Source: Antarcticirhabdus aurantiaca
Lineage (GTDB): Bacteria > Pseudomonadota > Alphaproteobacteria > Rhizobiales > Rhizobiaceae
Length of the DNA: 64,000 nucleotides
Assembly: GCF_009765365.1 (NCBI RefSeq)
Contig: NZ_VTOM01000005.1
Span: 1-64,000 of the forward strand
Reading direction: 5' to 3'
Numbering within the stretch: the stretch's first letter is position 1; each line of letters begins with the position of its first letter. Position numbers and translations under genes: made by a program. Below, piece by piece: positions 22,317-31,383 of the stretch. Below the pieces are notes generated by a model that made no database searches, was not told where the DNA came from, and saw only the letters and a program-made list of their open reading frames with translations.

Positions 22317-23410
22317 CACCGCGCATCCTCCGCGCCGTTCGTGGCCGGAGCGCCGGGCGGCGCGAGCGTCACGGACAGCGCGAGAACCGCCCCGTCGCCG
22401 CTCCCGACCGGTTCCACCGCGGCAAAGAGCGGCTCGGCCCTCAGGGCCGCCGCGGCGTTCCCGCGGCCGGGGCCGGCCACGGACACGGACAGAATGCCGT
22501 CCGACAGCGAGACGGCGCTGACGAAGGCGCCGGCCGGAAGGCGCGTCGCCACCACGTCGAGGAGGCGGGTGGCGCCCGGGGCCCGCGCGGTCTCGTCCAG
22601 GAAGTCCGCCGCCGCCGAAGCGGACAGGGCGGCGGGCGAGGGGCGCGGATAGCTCGCCCGCGTTTCGGCCATGGCCTCCAGCGTTTCGGCCTGCCGGCCG
22701 GAAGCGATGAAAAGCGCGGCGACGAGCAGGAGAACGCCGAGCCCGTGCATCAGCTTGGCCGCGAGCGGCAGGCCGGCGAGACAGGCGGCGACGCCGAAGG
22801 GGCGCCCGGCCAGAAGGTCCACTGGCACCGGCCGCCGCTCCGCCTCGCCGACCGTGATGCGGGACAGAACGAGCCCGGCTCGAGCCAGCGCCGTCTCGAC
22901 CGCCGCGATGCGCGGGCGCAGGAGCACGACCTGCCGCAGGATGAGCTGCCGCTTCGCCCGGTCCTCCGTTTCGACGTACCAGTCGCAGAGGATGTCCTCC
23001 GGCGGATCGGGCAGGAGCGCCTCGATCTCGTGGCGCAGGAGGGCGCCGGCATGGGGCAACGCGCGGGCCGGGATCGCGACGTGGCGCAGGAGGCATAGGC
23101 TCGCCGGCACCGAGAGCCGCACCGAGCGGTCGCGGCCGGCTTGCTCCGCGAGCGCCGCGAGGCTCGCCGCGAACGCCTCGCCCGCCGGATCGGCGAGGTC
23201 GCGGCCCCGCTCGGCTCGGTGCGCGAGGGCGCGCCCGTCGGGCAGGAGCACGCAGTCGAACGCGGCGGGCCGCGCGAAGCCCGCCCGCGCCTTCAATCGC
23301 GCTGGCACCATGTCGGCGAGTTCCCCGAGCCACCAGGCGAAGCCCGCCTGCGCGAGCTCGGCGAGGCTCCGCCGCTCCGTGTCCGCCGCTTCCGCTCCGC
23401 CCGCCGCCAC
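22316..23410 (-). CDS. gspL: Type II secretion protein GspL-like
   Basis: This 364-residue product starts at a GTG (23410) that has GGGAAGGG seven bases upstream; an open frame continues upstream past the divergent promoter but looks non-coding. The N-terminal half resembles the actin-like cytoplasmic domain of GspL/PilM (SVRLSVPASLCLLRHVAIP, LLRHEIEALLP). One membrane helix follows (HGLGVLLLVAALFIASG), then a periplasmic ferredoxin-like domain (FVSAVSLSDGILSVSVAG). GspL links the ATPase GspE to the membrane. It is the first gene of the leftward operon and lies back to back with gspE, with about 110 bases between. Confidence 0.75.
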   Translation of the reverse strand: MAAGGAEAADTERRSLAELAQAGFAWWLGELADMVPARLKARAGFARPAAFDCVLLPDGRALAHRAERGRDLADPAGEAFAASLAALAEQAGRDRSVRLSVPASLCLLRHVAIPARALPHAGALLRHEIEALLPDPPEDILCDWYVETEDRAKRQLILRQVVLLRPRIAAVETALARAGLVLSRITVGEAERRPVPVDLLAGRPFGVAACLAGLPLAAKLMHGLGVLLLVAALFIASGRQAETLEAMAETRASYPRPSPAALSASAAADFLDETARAPGATRLLDVVATRLPAGAFVSAVSLSDGILSVSVAGPGRGNAAAALRAEPLFAAVEPVGSGDGAVLALSVTLAPPGAPATNGAEDAR

Positions 23411-23520
23411 GCTCGTGCCCTTCCCGTTCCGGTGGTGCCATTGTCGCGGAGGAGTGCTTGACCCTTTGTTAAGCACGATCGCCGAACCTCGCGCCGAGCG
23501 GGAGAACCGAGCGGCGGCAC
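23411..23520. promoter_or_regulatory. Divergent promoter region between gspL and gspE
   Basis: These 110 bases separate the two halves of the secretion cluster and must hold both promoters. TTGACC followed by TTAAGC-like sequence (23458-23480) is a weak candidate for one of them. No operator is obvious. Confidence 0.35.
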
Positions 23521-25329
23521 ATGCGGGTCTGGGCTTCGAAACGGCGACCGAAGGCTGTGGTCGAGGACCGGCGCGGGGGTGCGCTACGCGCCGACGCGCG
23601 CCTCGACGCCGCAACCTTTCTCGACCATCTGCGCGCGAGCGGGGCGATCGAGCCCCACGCCGCCGAGCGCGCCCGCGCCGGGCTGGAGGCGGCGGGCTCG
23701 CTGCCGGTGGTTCTGACCGAGCTCGGCCTCCTGTCCGAGGCCGATCTCGTCGTCGCCCTGTCCGACTGGACCGGCCTTCCCCCAGCCGAGCCCGGCGAGC
23801 GGCTGGCGGAGCCGGTGCTCGCTCGGGCGCTGCCGCGCGATTACTGCCGGCGCTGCCGCGTGCTGCCGCTGGAAGCGGGCGATGCGCCCCGCGTGGCGCT
23901 GGCCGATCCGTTCCGCGAGAGCCTGCGCGAAAGCCTGCTCTACAGTCTCGGCCCCGCCGCCCGCCTGTGCGTGATCGGCCCGAACGCCTTCGACGCGGCC
24001 TTCCGCGCCCTCTACGGCGACGAGGACGGCGGCGAGGCCGAAGGTGAGGCGGAGGAGTTCGGCGGCGGCGACACCGAGCGGCTGGAGGACGCGGCGCGCC
24101 AGGCGCCGATCATCCGCCTCGCCGGCGCGCTCCTGCGCACGGCCTTCGAGCTCGGCGCCTCGGACATCCACGTCGAGCCGGGCGAGACCGAACTCGCCGT
24201 GCGGTACCGCGTCGACGGGGTGCTCGTGCGACCCGAGACCTATCCGAAGGCGGTGCATACCGGCCTCGTCACCCGCATCAAGATCCTCGCCGGGCTCAAC
24301 ATCGCCGAGCGCCGCCTGCCGCAGGACGGGCGCATGACGAGCGTCGACCGCGGGCGCGAGGTGGACGTGCGCGTGTCCGTGCTGCCCACCGCCAACGGCG
24401 AGGCGCTGGTGCTCCGCCTCCTCGGCCAGGGGCAGGGCGGGCGCGAGGCCGGCTCGATCACGGCGCTGGGCTTTCCCGCCGTCCTGGGGCCCCGGGTGGA
24501 GCGCATGGCCGAGCGGCCGAACGGCATCGTCCTCGTCACCGGCCCGACCGGCTCGGGCAAGACGACGACGCTCTACACCCTGATCGCGCGCCTCGACGAC
24601 GGGCGGCGCAAGATCGTCACCGTGGAGGACCCGGTCGAATACCGCATGCCCGGCATCGCCCAGGTCCAGACCCATGCGGGCATCGGCCTCGACTTCACGG
24701 CGGCCTTGCGCTCGATCCTGCGCCAGGACCCGGACGTCGTGATGATCGGCGAGATCCGCGACGGCGAGACCGCGCGCATCGCCGTCCAGGCGGCCCTGAC
24801 CGGCCATCTCGTGCTCTCGACGCTCCACACCAACTCGGCCGCCGCCGCCGTCACGCGCCTCTCGGACATGGGCGTCGAGCCCTATCTCCTCGCCGCGACC
24901 CTCAACGGCATCCTCGCCGAGCGCCTCGTGCGCCTGCTCTGCCCGGACTGCCGGCGCATGTCCCCCGCGACCCCGGCCGAGCGGCGTCTCCTGGAGCGGC
25001 GGCGGCCGGCGCTGAAGGGCGCCCCGACGCTGACCCTCGCCCATCCCGCCGGCTGCCCCGCCTGCAGCGGCACCGGCTATCGCGGCCGGGCGGTGATCGC
25101 GGAAGGCATCGACGTCGACGAGGCCTTCCGGACACGCATCTCGGCGCGCGACGGCGAGGCCGCGCTGGAAGCGCAGGCGCGCGCGAGCGGCCTCGGCACC
25201 CTCGCCGATCACGGGATCGACCGCGTGCTGGCGCTGCAGACCAGCCTGTCCGAGGTCCTGCGCCACGTCGATCTGCGCGCCCCGCCGGACGAGACGCGGC
25301 TGGACGCGGCGAGCGGGGCGGCGGCGTGA
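23521..25329 (+). CDS. gspE: Type II secretion ATPase GspE
   Basis: This 602-residue cytoplasmic ATPase powers pseudopilus assembly. Its N-terminal region (about 25-150) is a GspE/MshE N-terminal-type domain, with a Glu/Gly-rich linker at 167-185. The catalytic part shows ASDIHVEP, Walker A GPTGSGKTT, the Asp box (KIVTVEDPVEYRM), Walker B DVVMIGEIRDGETA and the His box TGHLVLSTLHTNSA. A four-cysteine zinc motif (CPDC then CPAC about 45 residues later) is typical of GspE. It is the first of the rightward genes, and its stop overlaps gspF by four bases. Complete and normal in length. Confidence 0.95.
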   Translation: MRVWASKRRPKAVVEDRRGGALRADARLDAATFLDHLRASGAIEPHAAERARAGLEAAGSLPVVLTELGLLSEADLVVALSDWTGLPPAEPGERLAEPVLARALPRDYCRRCRVLPLEAGDAPRVALADPFRESLRESLLYSLGPAARLCVIGPNAFDAAFRALYGDEDGGEAEGEAEEFGGGDTERLEDAARQAPIIRLAGALLRTAFELGASDIHVEPGETELAVRYRVDGVLVRPETYPKAVHTGLVTRIKILAGLNIAERRLPQDGRMTSVDRGREVDVRVSVLPTANGEALVLRLLGQGQGGREAGSITALGFPAVLGPRVERMAERPNGIVLVTGPTGSGKTTTLYTLIARLDDGRRKIVTVEDPVEYRMPGIAQVQTHAGIGLDFTAALRSILRQDPDVVMIGEIRDGETARIAVQAALTGHLVLSTLHTNSAAAAVTRLSDMGVEPYLLAATLNGILAERLVRLLCPDCRRMSPATPAERRLLERRRPALKGAPTLTLAHPAGCPACSGTGYRGRAVIAEGIDVDEAFRTRISARDGEAALEAQARASGLGTLADHGIDRVLALQTSLSEVLRHVDLRAPPDETRLDAASGAAA

Positions 25330-26573
25330 GCCGGCCCGCGCCCGCCCCCGCCGCCACGCGCTTCCGCTTCGAGGCGATCGACGCGAGCGGGCGCCGCCGC
25401 TCGGGGCACGTCGAGGCGGCGAGCCGCACTGAAGCCGCGGCGCGGGCGGGCGCGAACGGCGCCCGGCTCCTGACGCTCGAAGCCGTGCCTGCCGCGGAGC
25501 CCTTCTGGCGGCGCGACCTCTTCGGCACGGGGGGCACGCGCATCAGGGGCGCCGACCGGCTGGCCCTGGTCAAGGACCTGTCGACGCTGCTCGGCGCCGA
25601 GCTTACCGTCGACCGGGCGCTGCGCCTCGCCCATCGCCAGGCACCGAAGAGCCTCAAGGCGCCGCTCGCCGCCGTGCTCGCCGACGTCCTCGCCGGCCGC
25701 CCGTTCTCGCGAGCGCTCGCCGCCCATCCCGCCGCCTTTCCCGCGGAGATGGTCGAGATGGCGGCGGCGGGCGAGGCGACGGGTTCGCTCGGCCGGGTCC
25801 TCGCCGACTACGCCGTTTCGCTGGAGCGGCGCGAGGCGGTGCGGCGCACCGTTGTTTCGGCGCTGATCTATCCGGCCCTCCTGTTCGTCATGGCGGGCGG
25901 CATCGTCGGGCTCGTGGTCGGCGTCCTGGTCCCCTCGCTCTCGCCGCTCTTCGACCAGCCGGGCGTCGAGAAGCCGGCCGTGATCCGGCTCGTCGAGGGC
26001 GTGCAAGGCGTCCTTGCGACCCACTGGCCGCTCGTCCTCGGAACGCTCGGCGCCGGCGTCGCGATCCTCGCCGCGCTCTGGCGTCGGCCGGGCTTTTTGG
26101 CCTTTCGCGAGCGGCTGCTCCTGACGAGCCCGCTCCTCGGCCCCGTTCTCGTCGGCGTCGAGGCGGCGCGGCTCGCGCGCGTCCTCGGCACGCTTCTCGC
26201 CGCCGAGGTGCCGGTGCCCGCCGCCCTCGCGGTGGCGCGCCGCATCCCCAAGACCCGCGCCTTCCGCGATGCCCTGGCCGAGGCCGCCCGGCGCGTGCCG
26301 GAAGGCGCGCGGCTCGCCGCCGCCCTGTCGCGCCTCGGTCCCTTGTCGCCGCTGACGCTCCAGATGATCGCGACCGGCGAGGAGGTGAACCGCCTGCCGC
26401 AGATGCTGCTCCACGCCGCGCACCTCCACGAGGAGGCCGTCGAGACGCGCATCGGCCGGCTCTTCGCGGTGATGACGCCGGCGATCACCGGCATCCTCGG
26501 CCTCGTGATCGGCGCGCTGATCCTGTCGATCATGAGCGCGATCCTGTCCGTCAACGACCTCGCGGTTCGATGA
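25326..26573 (+). CDS. gspF: Type II secretion inner-membrane platform protein GspF
   Basis: This 415-residue protein has the two repeated GspF helical domains (about 70-190 and 270-395) and three membrane helices (ALIYPALLFVMAGGIVGLVV, LVLGTLGAGVAILAAL and the last near the C-terminus, GILGLVIGALILSIMSAIL). Family motifs such as VEMAAAGEATGSLGRVL and QMIATGEEVNRLPQML are clear. It is the platform that couples GspE to the growing pseudopilus. It overlaps the neighbours on both sides by four bases, so gspE to gspJ are translated as a coupled chain. Confidence 0.92.
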   Translation: MSRPAPAPAATRFRFEAIDASGRRRSGHVEAASRTEAAARAGANGARLLTLEAVPAAEPFWRRDLFGTGGTRIRGADRLALVKDLSTLLGAELTVDRALRLAHRQAPKSLKAPLAAVLADVLAGRPFSRALAAHPAAFPAEMVEMAAAGEATGSLGRVLADYAVSLERREAVRRTVVSALIYPALLFVMAGGIVGLVVGVLVPSLSPLFDQPGVEKPAVIRLVEGVQGVLATHWPLVLGTLGAGVAILAALWRRPGFLAFRERLLLTSPLLGPVLVGVEAARLARVLGTLLAAEVPVPAALAVARRIPKTRAFRDALAEAARRVPEGARLAAALSRLGPLSPLTLQMIATGEEVNRLPQMLLHAAHLHEEAVETRIGRLFAVMTPAITGILGLVIGALILSIMSAILSVNDLAVR

Positions 26574-27019
26574 GCGCGCCAAGCGAAGCGGGTGAGGCGG
26601 GCTTCACGCTGGCGGAGATGCTGGTGGTGCTCGCGCTCGTGTCCCTGGCGGCGACGGCGGGCGCCTTGTCGATGGCCGAGGGGCGGCCCGGCCGCCTCGT
26701 CGCCGCGACGACGGACGCGGTCGCGGCCGAGCTCGCCCGCACCCGGATCGACGCCATCCGCACGGGCCGCCTCGCCCGCCTCGTCTTCGAGCCGGGCGCC
26801 GTCCGGCGCGAGGGGGCGGCGCCCGTCGCGCTTCCCGAAGGCGTGACGCTCGACCTCGTCACGGCCCGCGAGGCCGCGGGCATGCCGGGCGGCGCGGCCG
26901 TCGCCTTTCTGCCGGACGGGCGCTCGACCGGCGGGCGGATCGAGATCGCCGCGGGCGCGGTGCGCCGCACCGTGATGGTCGACTGGCTGACCGGCGCGGT
27001 GCGGGAGGCCCGTCCGTGA
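26570..27019 (+). CDS. gspH: Type II secretion minor pseudopilin GspH
   Basis: This 149-residue pseudopilin carries the prepilin cleavage site EAG|FTLAEMLVVL near residue 10, with Phe at +1 and Glu at +5, followed by the hydrophobic helix. The C-terminal beta domain (ARLVFEPGAVR, VAFLPDGRSTGGRIEI, GAVRRTVMVDWLTGAV) matches the GspH type. It is cleaved and methylated by the prepilin peptidase and would sit near the pseudopilus tip. Order in the operon (after F, before I) supports the name. Confidence 0.85.
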   Translation: MSAPSEAGEAGFTLAEMLVVLALVSLAATAGALSMAEGRPGRLVAATTDAVAAELARTRIDAIRTGRLARLVFEPGAVRREGAAPVALPEGVTLDLVTAREAAGMPGGAAVAFLPDGRSTGGRIEIAAGAVRRTVMVDWLTGAVREARP

Positions 27020-27450
27020 CGCGCGCCGCCGAAGCGCGGGAGGGACCCGAGGCGGACGACGGCGAGGCGGGCTTCGCCCTCGTCGAGGTCCTCGTCGCCT
27101 TCGCCATCCTCGCCCTCGTCAGCCTCGCCATGCTGCGCGCCTTCGCCGACACCACGGGGATGATCGCGCAGGGCGCGGGGCGGGAAGCGCGGCTCGACCT
27201 CGCCCGCTCGCTCCTGGAGGAGTTCCGCGCGCGCGGGGCCCTCGACGCGGGGCTGACGCGCGGCGAGGCCGAGGGGATCGCCTGGGCGGTCGAGGTCGGA
27301 GCCGTGGCCGGCGCCGGCGTGCCTACGCCGGAGGGCGCCGCGCGGCTCCTGCGCCTCGCCGTCGCCGTCGCCCCCGCGCCGGACAGGCCGGCCGATCCCG
27401 CCGCCCCGCTCCTCGTCACCCTCGTTCTGGCCCGGGAGGGGGCGCCGTGA
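27016..27450 (+). CDS. gspI: Type II secretion minor pseudopilin GspI
   Basis: This 144-residue pseudopilin has a cleavage motif EAG|FALVEVLVAFAIL at about residue 20, with Glu at +5. The mature part is short, as usual for GspI (LDLARSLLEEFRARG, then a small beta domain). GspI starts the tip complex with GspJ and GspK. The start overlaps the gspH stop by four bases, and the stop overlaps gspJ. Confidence 0.82.
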   Translation: MTRAAEAREGPEADDGEAGFALVEVLVAFAILALVSLAMLRAFADTTGMIAQGAGREARLDLARSLLEEFRARGALDAGLTRGEAEGIAWAVEVGAVAGAGVPTPEGAARLLRLAVAVAPAPDRPADPAAPLLVTLVLAREGAP

Positions 27451-28079
27451 GCGCGCCCGTCAAGGCCGCGGCGGAAGACGGGGAGGCCGGCACCACGCTC
27501 GTTGAACTCCTCGTGGCGATGGCGCTCCTGTCGCTCGTCGCGCTGTTCATCGGGGAGGGCATCCATGCGATCCGGCGCATGGCGCCCGTCGCTGCCCGCC
27601 TTGCCGGCGCGGACGAGGTGGCGGCAGTGCGCCAGCATCTCAACGCCGTGATCGGCGAGGCGGTGGCGAGCCTGCCCCTCGGCGCCGTCGCGCGCCTCGA
27701 CGGCACCGGAGCGGCGGTCCGCTTCGTGGCGCCGGCCGATCCGCTGCTGGAGGCCGGCGGCCTGTCGCAGATCACGCTCTCGGCCGAGCCCGGTCCCGGC
27801 GGCCGGCTCGCCCTCGTCGAGCGTCGCGCCGTCGCGCGCGCGGGCGCGAGCCCGGTCGGCGAGCCGGTGGTGCTCCTCGACGGCATCGCGGGGCTGCGCC
27901 TTGCCTATCGCGGGGCAGCGCATGCCGGCTGGTCCGACACGTGGGACGGAACGGGCGGAACCCTGCCGGCGCTCCTGCAGATCCAAATGGATCTGCCGCC
28001 CGGCGACCCGCGCCGCTTCGCGCCGCTTCTCGTCCATCCGCTCGCCGCGCCGGCGCCGTCCGACGGGTCGGCGGGCTGA
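27447..28079 (+). CDS. gspJ: Type II secretion minor pseudopilin GspJ
   Basis: This 210-residue pseudopilin has the motif EAG|TTLVELLVAMALLSLV, with Thr instead of Phe at +1 but Glu at +5. The Thr is uncommon and may slow methylation. The long C-terminal beta domain (VRFVAPADPLLEAGGLSQITL, LLDGIAGLRLAYRG) fits GspJ, the largest of the H/I/J trio. It is followed by a 113-base gap before the secretin gene, so gspD may have its own ribosome binding context. Confidence 0.82.
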   Translation: MSAPVKAAAEDGEAGTTLVELLVAMALLSLVALFIGEGIHAIRRMAPVAARLAGADEVAAVRQHLNAVIGEAVASLPLGAVARLDGTGAAVRFVAPADPLLEAGGLSQITLSAEPGPGGRLALVERRAVARAGASPVGEPVVLLDGIAGLRLAYRGAAHAGWSDTWDGTGGTLPALLQIQMDLPPGDPRRFAPLLVHPLAAPAPSDGSAG

Positions 28080-28192
28080 TCGTTGGCCGGCGTAAGGTCC
28101 ATTCCAAGCTAGAGGCCTAAGCCGAAGGACAACCTCGGCGGGGGCAGGGCGGCTCGGCGCGCCGATCTCTCCTCCAAGCGGAAGGCATCGGC

Positions 28193-30310
28193 ATGGCGGA
28201 CAGGCAGGCAAGAAGGACGCAGAGCGCCAGGAGACGGGAGCGCGGCTTCTCCCTGTCCCTGGCGCTCTGCGTCCTTCTGTCCGGCTGCGCCAGCGAGGGC
28301 GGCGGGCGCTCCGGGCTGGAGGCGACGCGCTCGCTCGGCCATCCCCGGGGGCCCTTCGCGGGCGCGCCGGCCATGCCGTCGGCATACGGCGCGCCCTCGC
28401 GCTCGCTGCCGGGCGAGGTGCGTCTTGCCACCGGCGCGCCGGTGATGCGCGGGCCGCTGTATCGCGACAACGGCCAGACGGTGACGCTCGACCTCGTCGA
28501 CGTGCCGCTGGCGGTCGCCGCCAGCACCATCTTCACGGAAATCCTGCGCGCCAACTACGTCATCGCCGACGAGGCGCAGGGCACTGTGACCCTTCAGACC
28601 GCCCGTCCCGTGTCCAAGCAGGCGCTCGTCGACAGCTTCCAGTCGGTTCTCGCCACGAAGGGCCTCGCCATCGTCAAGGTCGGCGAGGTCTACCGCATCG
28701 CGGCCTCGCAGGATCCCATGACGACGGGCAGCCTGTCCTTCGCCTCGCGCGGCAGCGTCCAGGTCGGCAAGGGCGCGCGCATCGTGCCGCTCGTGTCCAT
28801 CTCGGCCGCCGAGATGGAGCGCATCCTCGCGCCGATCGCGCCAGCCGGCGTCATCCGCGCCGACCGCACCCGGAACATCCTGGTCCTGTCGGGCACGGCC
28901 GAGGAGATCCGCTCCATGGAGGAAGCGGTGCAGCTCTTCGACACCGATTGGATGCGCGGCATGTCGGCGGCGATCTACCCGCTTTCGGGCGGCGGCGACC
29001 CCGGCGCCATCGCCAAGCAGCTGGAGGAGCTGTTCGGCGGCGCCAACGGCCCGATGGAAGGGGCGATGCGCTTCCTGCCGAGCCGCGAACTCGGCGCGAT
29101 CCTCGTGATCTCCGCCAACCCGCGCTACATCGAGCGGGCCCGATCCTACATCCTCAAGCTCGACCAGGTGGCGGCGGCGAACGCGCCTCAGACCTTCGTC
29201 TACCGCGTGGAGAACCGGCCGGCCAAGGAGCTGGCGGCGATCGTCCAGGGCATGGTCTCGGGGGTTCAAGGGGCGGACGGCGTCGCCGGTGGCCTGACGC
29301 CGCTTCGCAGCGCGATCGGCCTTGGCGACGGAAACGCGAACGGCGAGGACGCCGATCCGGCGGCCGGCTCGGCCGGCGTCTCGACGCTGTCGGGCGGGCC
29401 GGTCAGCGTCGTCGCCGACGAACCCAACAACGCCCTCATCATCGTGGCCACGAAGGCGCAGTACGACCGCATCCTGCCGGTGCTGACGTCCTCCGACCGC
29501 ATGGCCAACCAGGTGCTGGTCGAGGCGGTGATCGCGGAGGTGACGCTGAACGACCAGCTGCGCTTCGGTCTGCGCTGGTTCTTCGAGAGCTCGAACGGCA
29601 AGGCCAGGCTGACGGACGCCGCCTCCGGAACCATCGCAACCGTCGCGCCCGGCTTCTCCTACTTCTTCTCCAACGTGAACTTCCAGGTGGCGCTGAACGC
29701 CCTGTCCTCGATCACCAAGGTCAAGGTCATCTCCTCGCCGACGCTGACCGTGCTCGACAACCGCACGGCCCGCCTCCAGATCGGCGACCAGGTGCCGGTG
29801 GTGACGCAGACCGCCACCTCGACGCAGGGCTCGGCCGACGCGCCCATCGTCAACCGGATCGAGATGAAGGACACGGGCGTCATCCTGTCGGTGACGCCGC
29901 GGGTGAACTCGAACGGCAACGTCCTCCTCAACATCGAGCAGGAGGTGAGCGACGTGGTGCGCACCACGAGCTCGGGCATCGACTCGCCGACCATCCGCCA
30001 GCGCAAGATCGCGACCACCGTCGTGGTCGAGGACGGGCAGTCGATCGCGCTCGGCGGCCTCGTCCAGGAAAAGCGCGAGCGCGGCACCGAAGCGGTTCCC
30101 GTGCTCGGCCAGCTCCCGGTGCTCGGCCCGGCCTTCCGCAACCGCACCGACGCCGTGGTGCGCACCGAGCTCGTGATCTTCATCCGCCCGCGCGTCATGC
30201 GCAACGGCTCGGAGGCGCAGGCCGTGACCCGCGAGTTCCGCCAGGGCCTGTCGCGCCTCGGCCTCGACATGAGCCGCGGCGAGACTCCCGTCCAGCGCAT
30301 CGCGCGCTGA
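28193..30310 (+). CDS. gspD: Type II secretion outer-membrane secretin GspD (lipoprotein form)
   Basis: This 705-residue protein has a long basic N-terminus, then a lipoprotein signal (LSLALCVLLSGC), so it may pilot itself to the outer membrane. The N0 domain (VTLDLVDVPLAVAASTIF) and three N1-N3 repeats follow. The secretin core lies at about 430-680: VLVEAVIAEVTLND, SSPTLTVLDNRTARLQIGDQVP and VNRIEMKDTGVILSVTPRVN. The end of the core (ALGGLVQEKRERGTEAVPVLG) is also typical. It forms the exit channel of the system. A perfect 21-base inverted repeat covers codons 7-29 (28211-28278), an unusual feature at a translation start. Complete and normal in length. Confidence 0.92.
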   Translation: MADRQARRTQSARRRERGFSLSLALCVLLSGCASEGGGRSGLEATRSLGHPRGPFAGAPAMPSAYGAPSRSLPGEVRLATGAPVMRGPLYRDNGQTVTLDLVDVPLAVAASTIFTEILRANYVIADEAQGTVTLQTARPVSKQALVDSFQSVLATKGLAIVKVGEVYRIAASQDPMTTGSLSFASRGSVQVGKGARIVPLVSISAAEMERILAPIAPAGVIRADRTRNILVLSGTAEEIRSMEEAVQLFDTDWMRGMSAAIYPLSGGGDPGAIAKQLEELFGGANGPMEGAMRFLPSRELGAILVISANPRYIERARSYILKLDQVAAANAPQTFVYRVENRPAKELAAIVQGMVSGVQGADGVAGGLTPLRSAIGLGDGNANGEDADPAAGSAGVSTLSGGPVSVVADEPNNALIIVATKAQYDRILPVLTSSDRMANQVLVEAVIAEVTLNDQLRFGLRWFFESSNGKARLTDAASGTIATVAPGFSYFFSNVNFQVALNALSSITKVKVISSPTLTVLDNRTARLQIGDQVPVVTQTATSTQGSADAPIVNRIEMKDTGVILSVTPRVNSNGNVLLNIEQEVSDVVRTTSSGIDSPTIRQRKIATTVVVEDGQSIALGGLVQEKRERGTEAVPVLGQLPVLGPAFRNRTDAVVRTELVIFIRPRVMRNGSEAQAVTREFRQGLSRLGLDMSRGETPVQRIAR
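28211..28278 (+). repeat. Perfect 21-bp inverted repeat inside the gspD signal-peptide region
   Basis: The left arm 28211-28231 (AGAAGGACGCAGAGCGCCAG plus G) is the exact reverse complement of the right arm 28258-28278, with a 26-base loop. It starts 18 bases after the gspD start codon. The mRNA can form a very stable stem that may hinder translation or be cut by RNase III. On the protein level the arms read RRTQSAR and LALCVLL, and because of the symmetry the opposite strand encodes the same strings. Confidence 0.85.
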
Positions 30311-30372
30311 GCGGCGGCCGGCAGCGCGCGAGGGGCGCCGTGGAGGGGAGCGGGCCGCGGCAGGGATCCGAA

Positions 30373-31383
30373 ATGCCGGATGAGGCGGGCGGCGAGGCCG
30401 GCTTTGTTCTCGTCGCGGTGCTCGCCGTCGTCGTCCTCTTCGTCGCGGTCTCCGCGAGCTTCGCCGTGAAGGCACGGCTGCATCTCCTGCAGGCGGCGAA
30501 CCGCCAGGATGCCGCCCGCCTCCAGGCCGTCGTCGACGGCGCCGCCCTGTTCGCCGCCGACGCCCTGCGCCCGGCGGCGACGACCGGCGCCACGGGCGGA
30601 CAGGTGCTCGACGGCGCCGGTCCCGCCATGGCCGTCACCACCGCCGAGGCTCCGCCGCGCCCACCGCCGCCCGCGCTGCCGCTGCCCGTCGACGGTACGC
30701 CGGTCGACTGCCCGGTCGGTGCCGGCGCGCGCCTCGTGGTGTCGGTGTCCGACCAGGGCGGGCTCGTCGACCTCAACGGCGCGCCCGCCGCCATGCTCGC
30801 CGCCATCTTTGCCGCCGCCGGGCTCGACGGCCTCGCCGCCGGCCGGCTCGCCGAGGAGATCGTCGACTTCCGCGATCCCGACGACGCGCCGACGGGAACG
30901 GGTATCGGCGAGGCTGCGGCCTATGCGGCCCGTGGGCTCGCCTGGGGACCGCGAAACGCGCCCTTCGCCGATGTCGAGGAGATCGGCCAGCTTCCCTCGG
31001 CCGCCGAGGCTTGGCGGGTGCGCGCGCTCCTCACCGTCAACAATCCGCGCGCGGCGGTCGACCTGACCGCGATGAACAGGCGTGCGCGCGCGCTCCTGCC
31101 GGCCGAGGCGGACGGGGAGCCCTCGCTCTCGCGCTGGCTGGCGCAGAGCCCGCGCCTCGACTTCGCCGTCGAGACGCAACTGTTCCGCGCCGACGGGAGC
31201 CTCGGCGCCGGGCGGCGGGCGCTCGTCAGCTTCCGCGACGGCGCCGGCGGTGCGGTTCGCGTGCTGCGCTGGTCGCGACTGCCCCCGCTCGGTGACGAGG
31301 TCACGACCGGCGCGACAGGAGACGCGGGCGAGGGCTTCTGCGCCGCCTTGTCGGCCGCGCTCGGCGAGGTTCAGGCGAAGTAG
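30373..31383 (+). CDS. gspK: Type II secretion minor pseudopilin GspK
   Basis: This 336-residue protein starts MPDEAGGEAG|FVLVAVLAVVVL. The prepilin motif has Ala at +5 instead of Glu, which is a hallmark of GspK, the tip pseudopilin. The large alpha domain insertion and the conserved part (LVVSVSDQGGLVDLNGA, EIVDFRDPDDAPTG, FADVEEIGQLP) confirm the family. A GTG at 30340 is an alternative start, but the ATG puts the cleavage site at a normal distance. Its 3' end overlaps the convergent prepilin peptidase gene by 13 bases. Confidence 0.88.
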   Translation: MPDEAGGEAGFVLVAVLAVVVLFVAVSASFAVKARLHLLQAANRQDAARLQAVVDGAALFAADALRPAATTGATGGQVLDGAGPAMAVTTAEAPPRPPPPALPLPVDGTPVDCPVGAGARLVVSVSDQGGLVDLNGAPAAMLAAIFAAAGLDGLAAGRLAEEIVDFRDPDDAPTGTGIGEAAAYAARGLAWGPRNAPFADVEEIGQLPSAAEAWRVRALLTVNNPRAAVDLTAMNRRARALLPAEADGEPSLSRWLAQSPRLDFAVETQLFRADGSLGAGRRALVSFRDGAGGAVRVLRWSRLPPLGDEVTTGATGDAGEGFCAALSAALGEVQAK

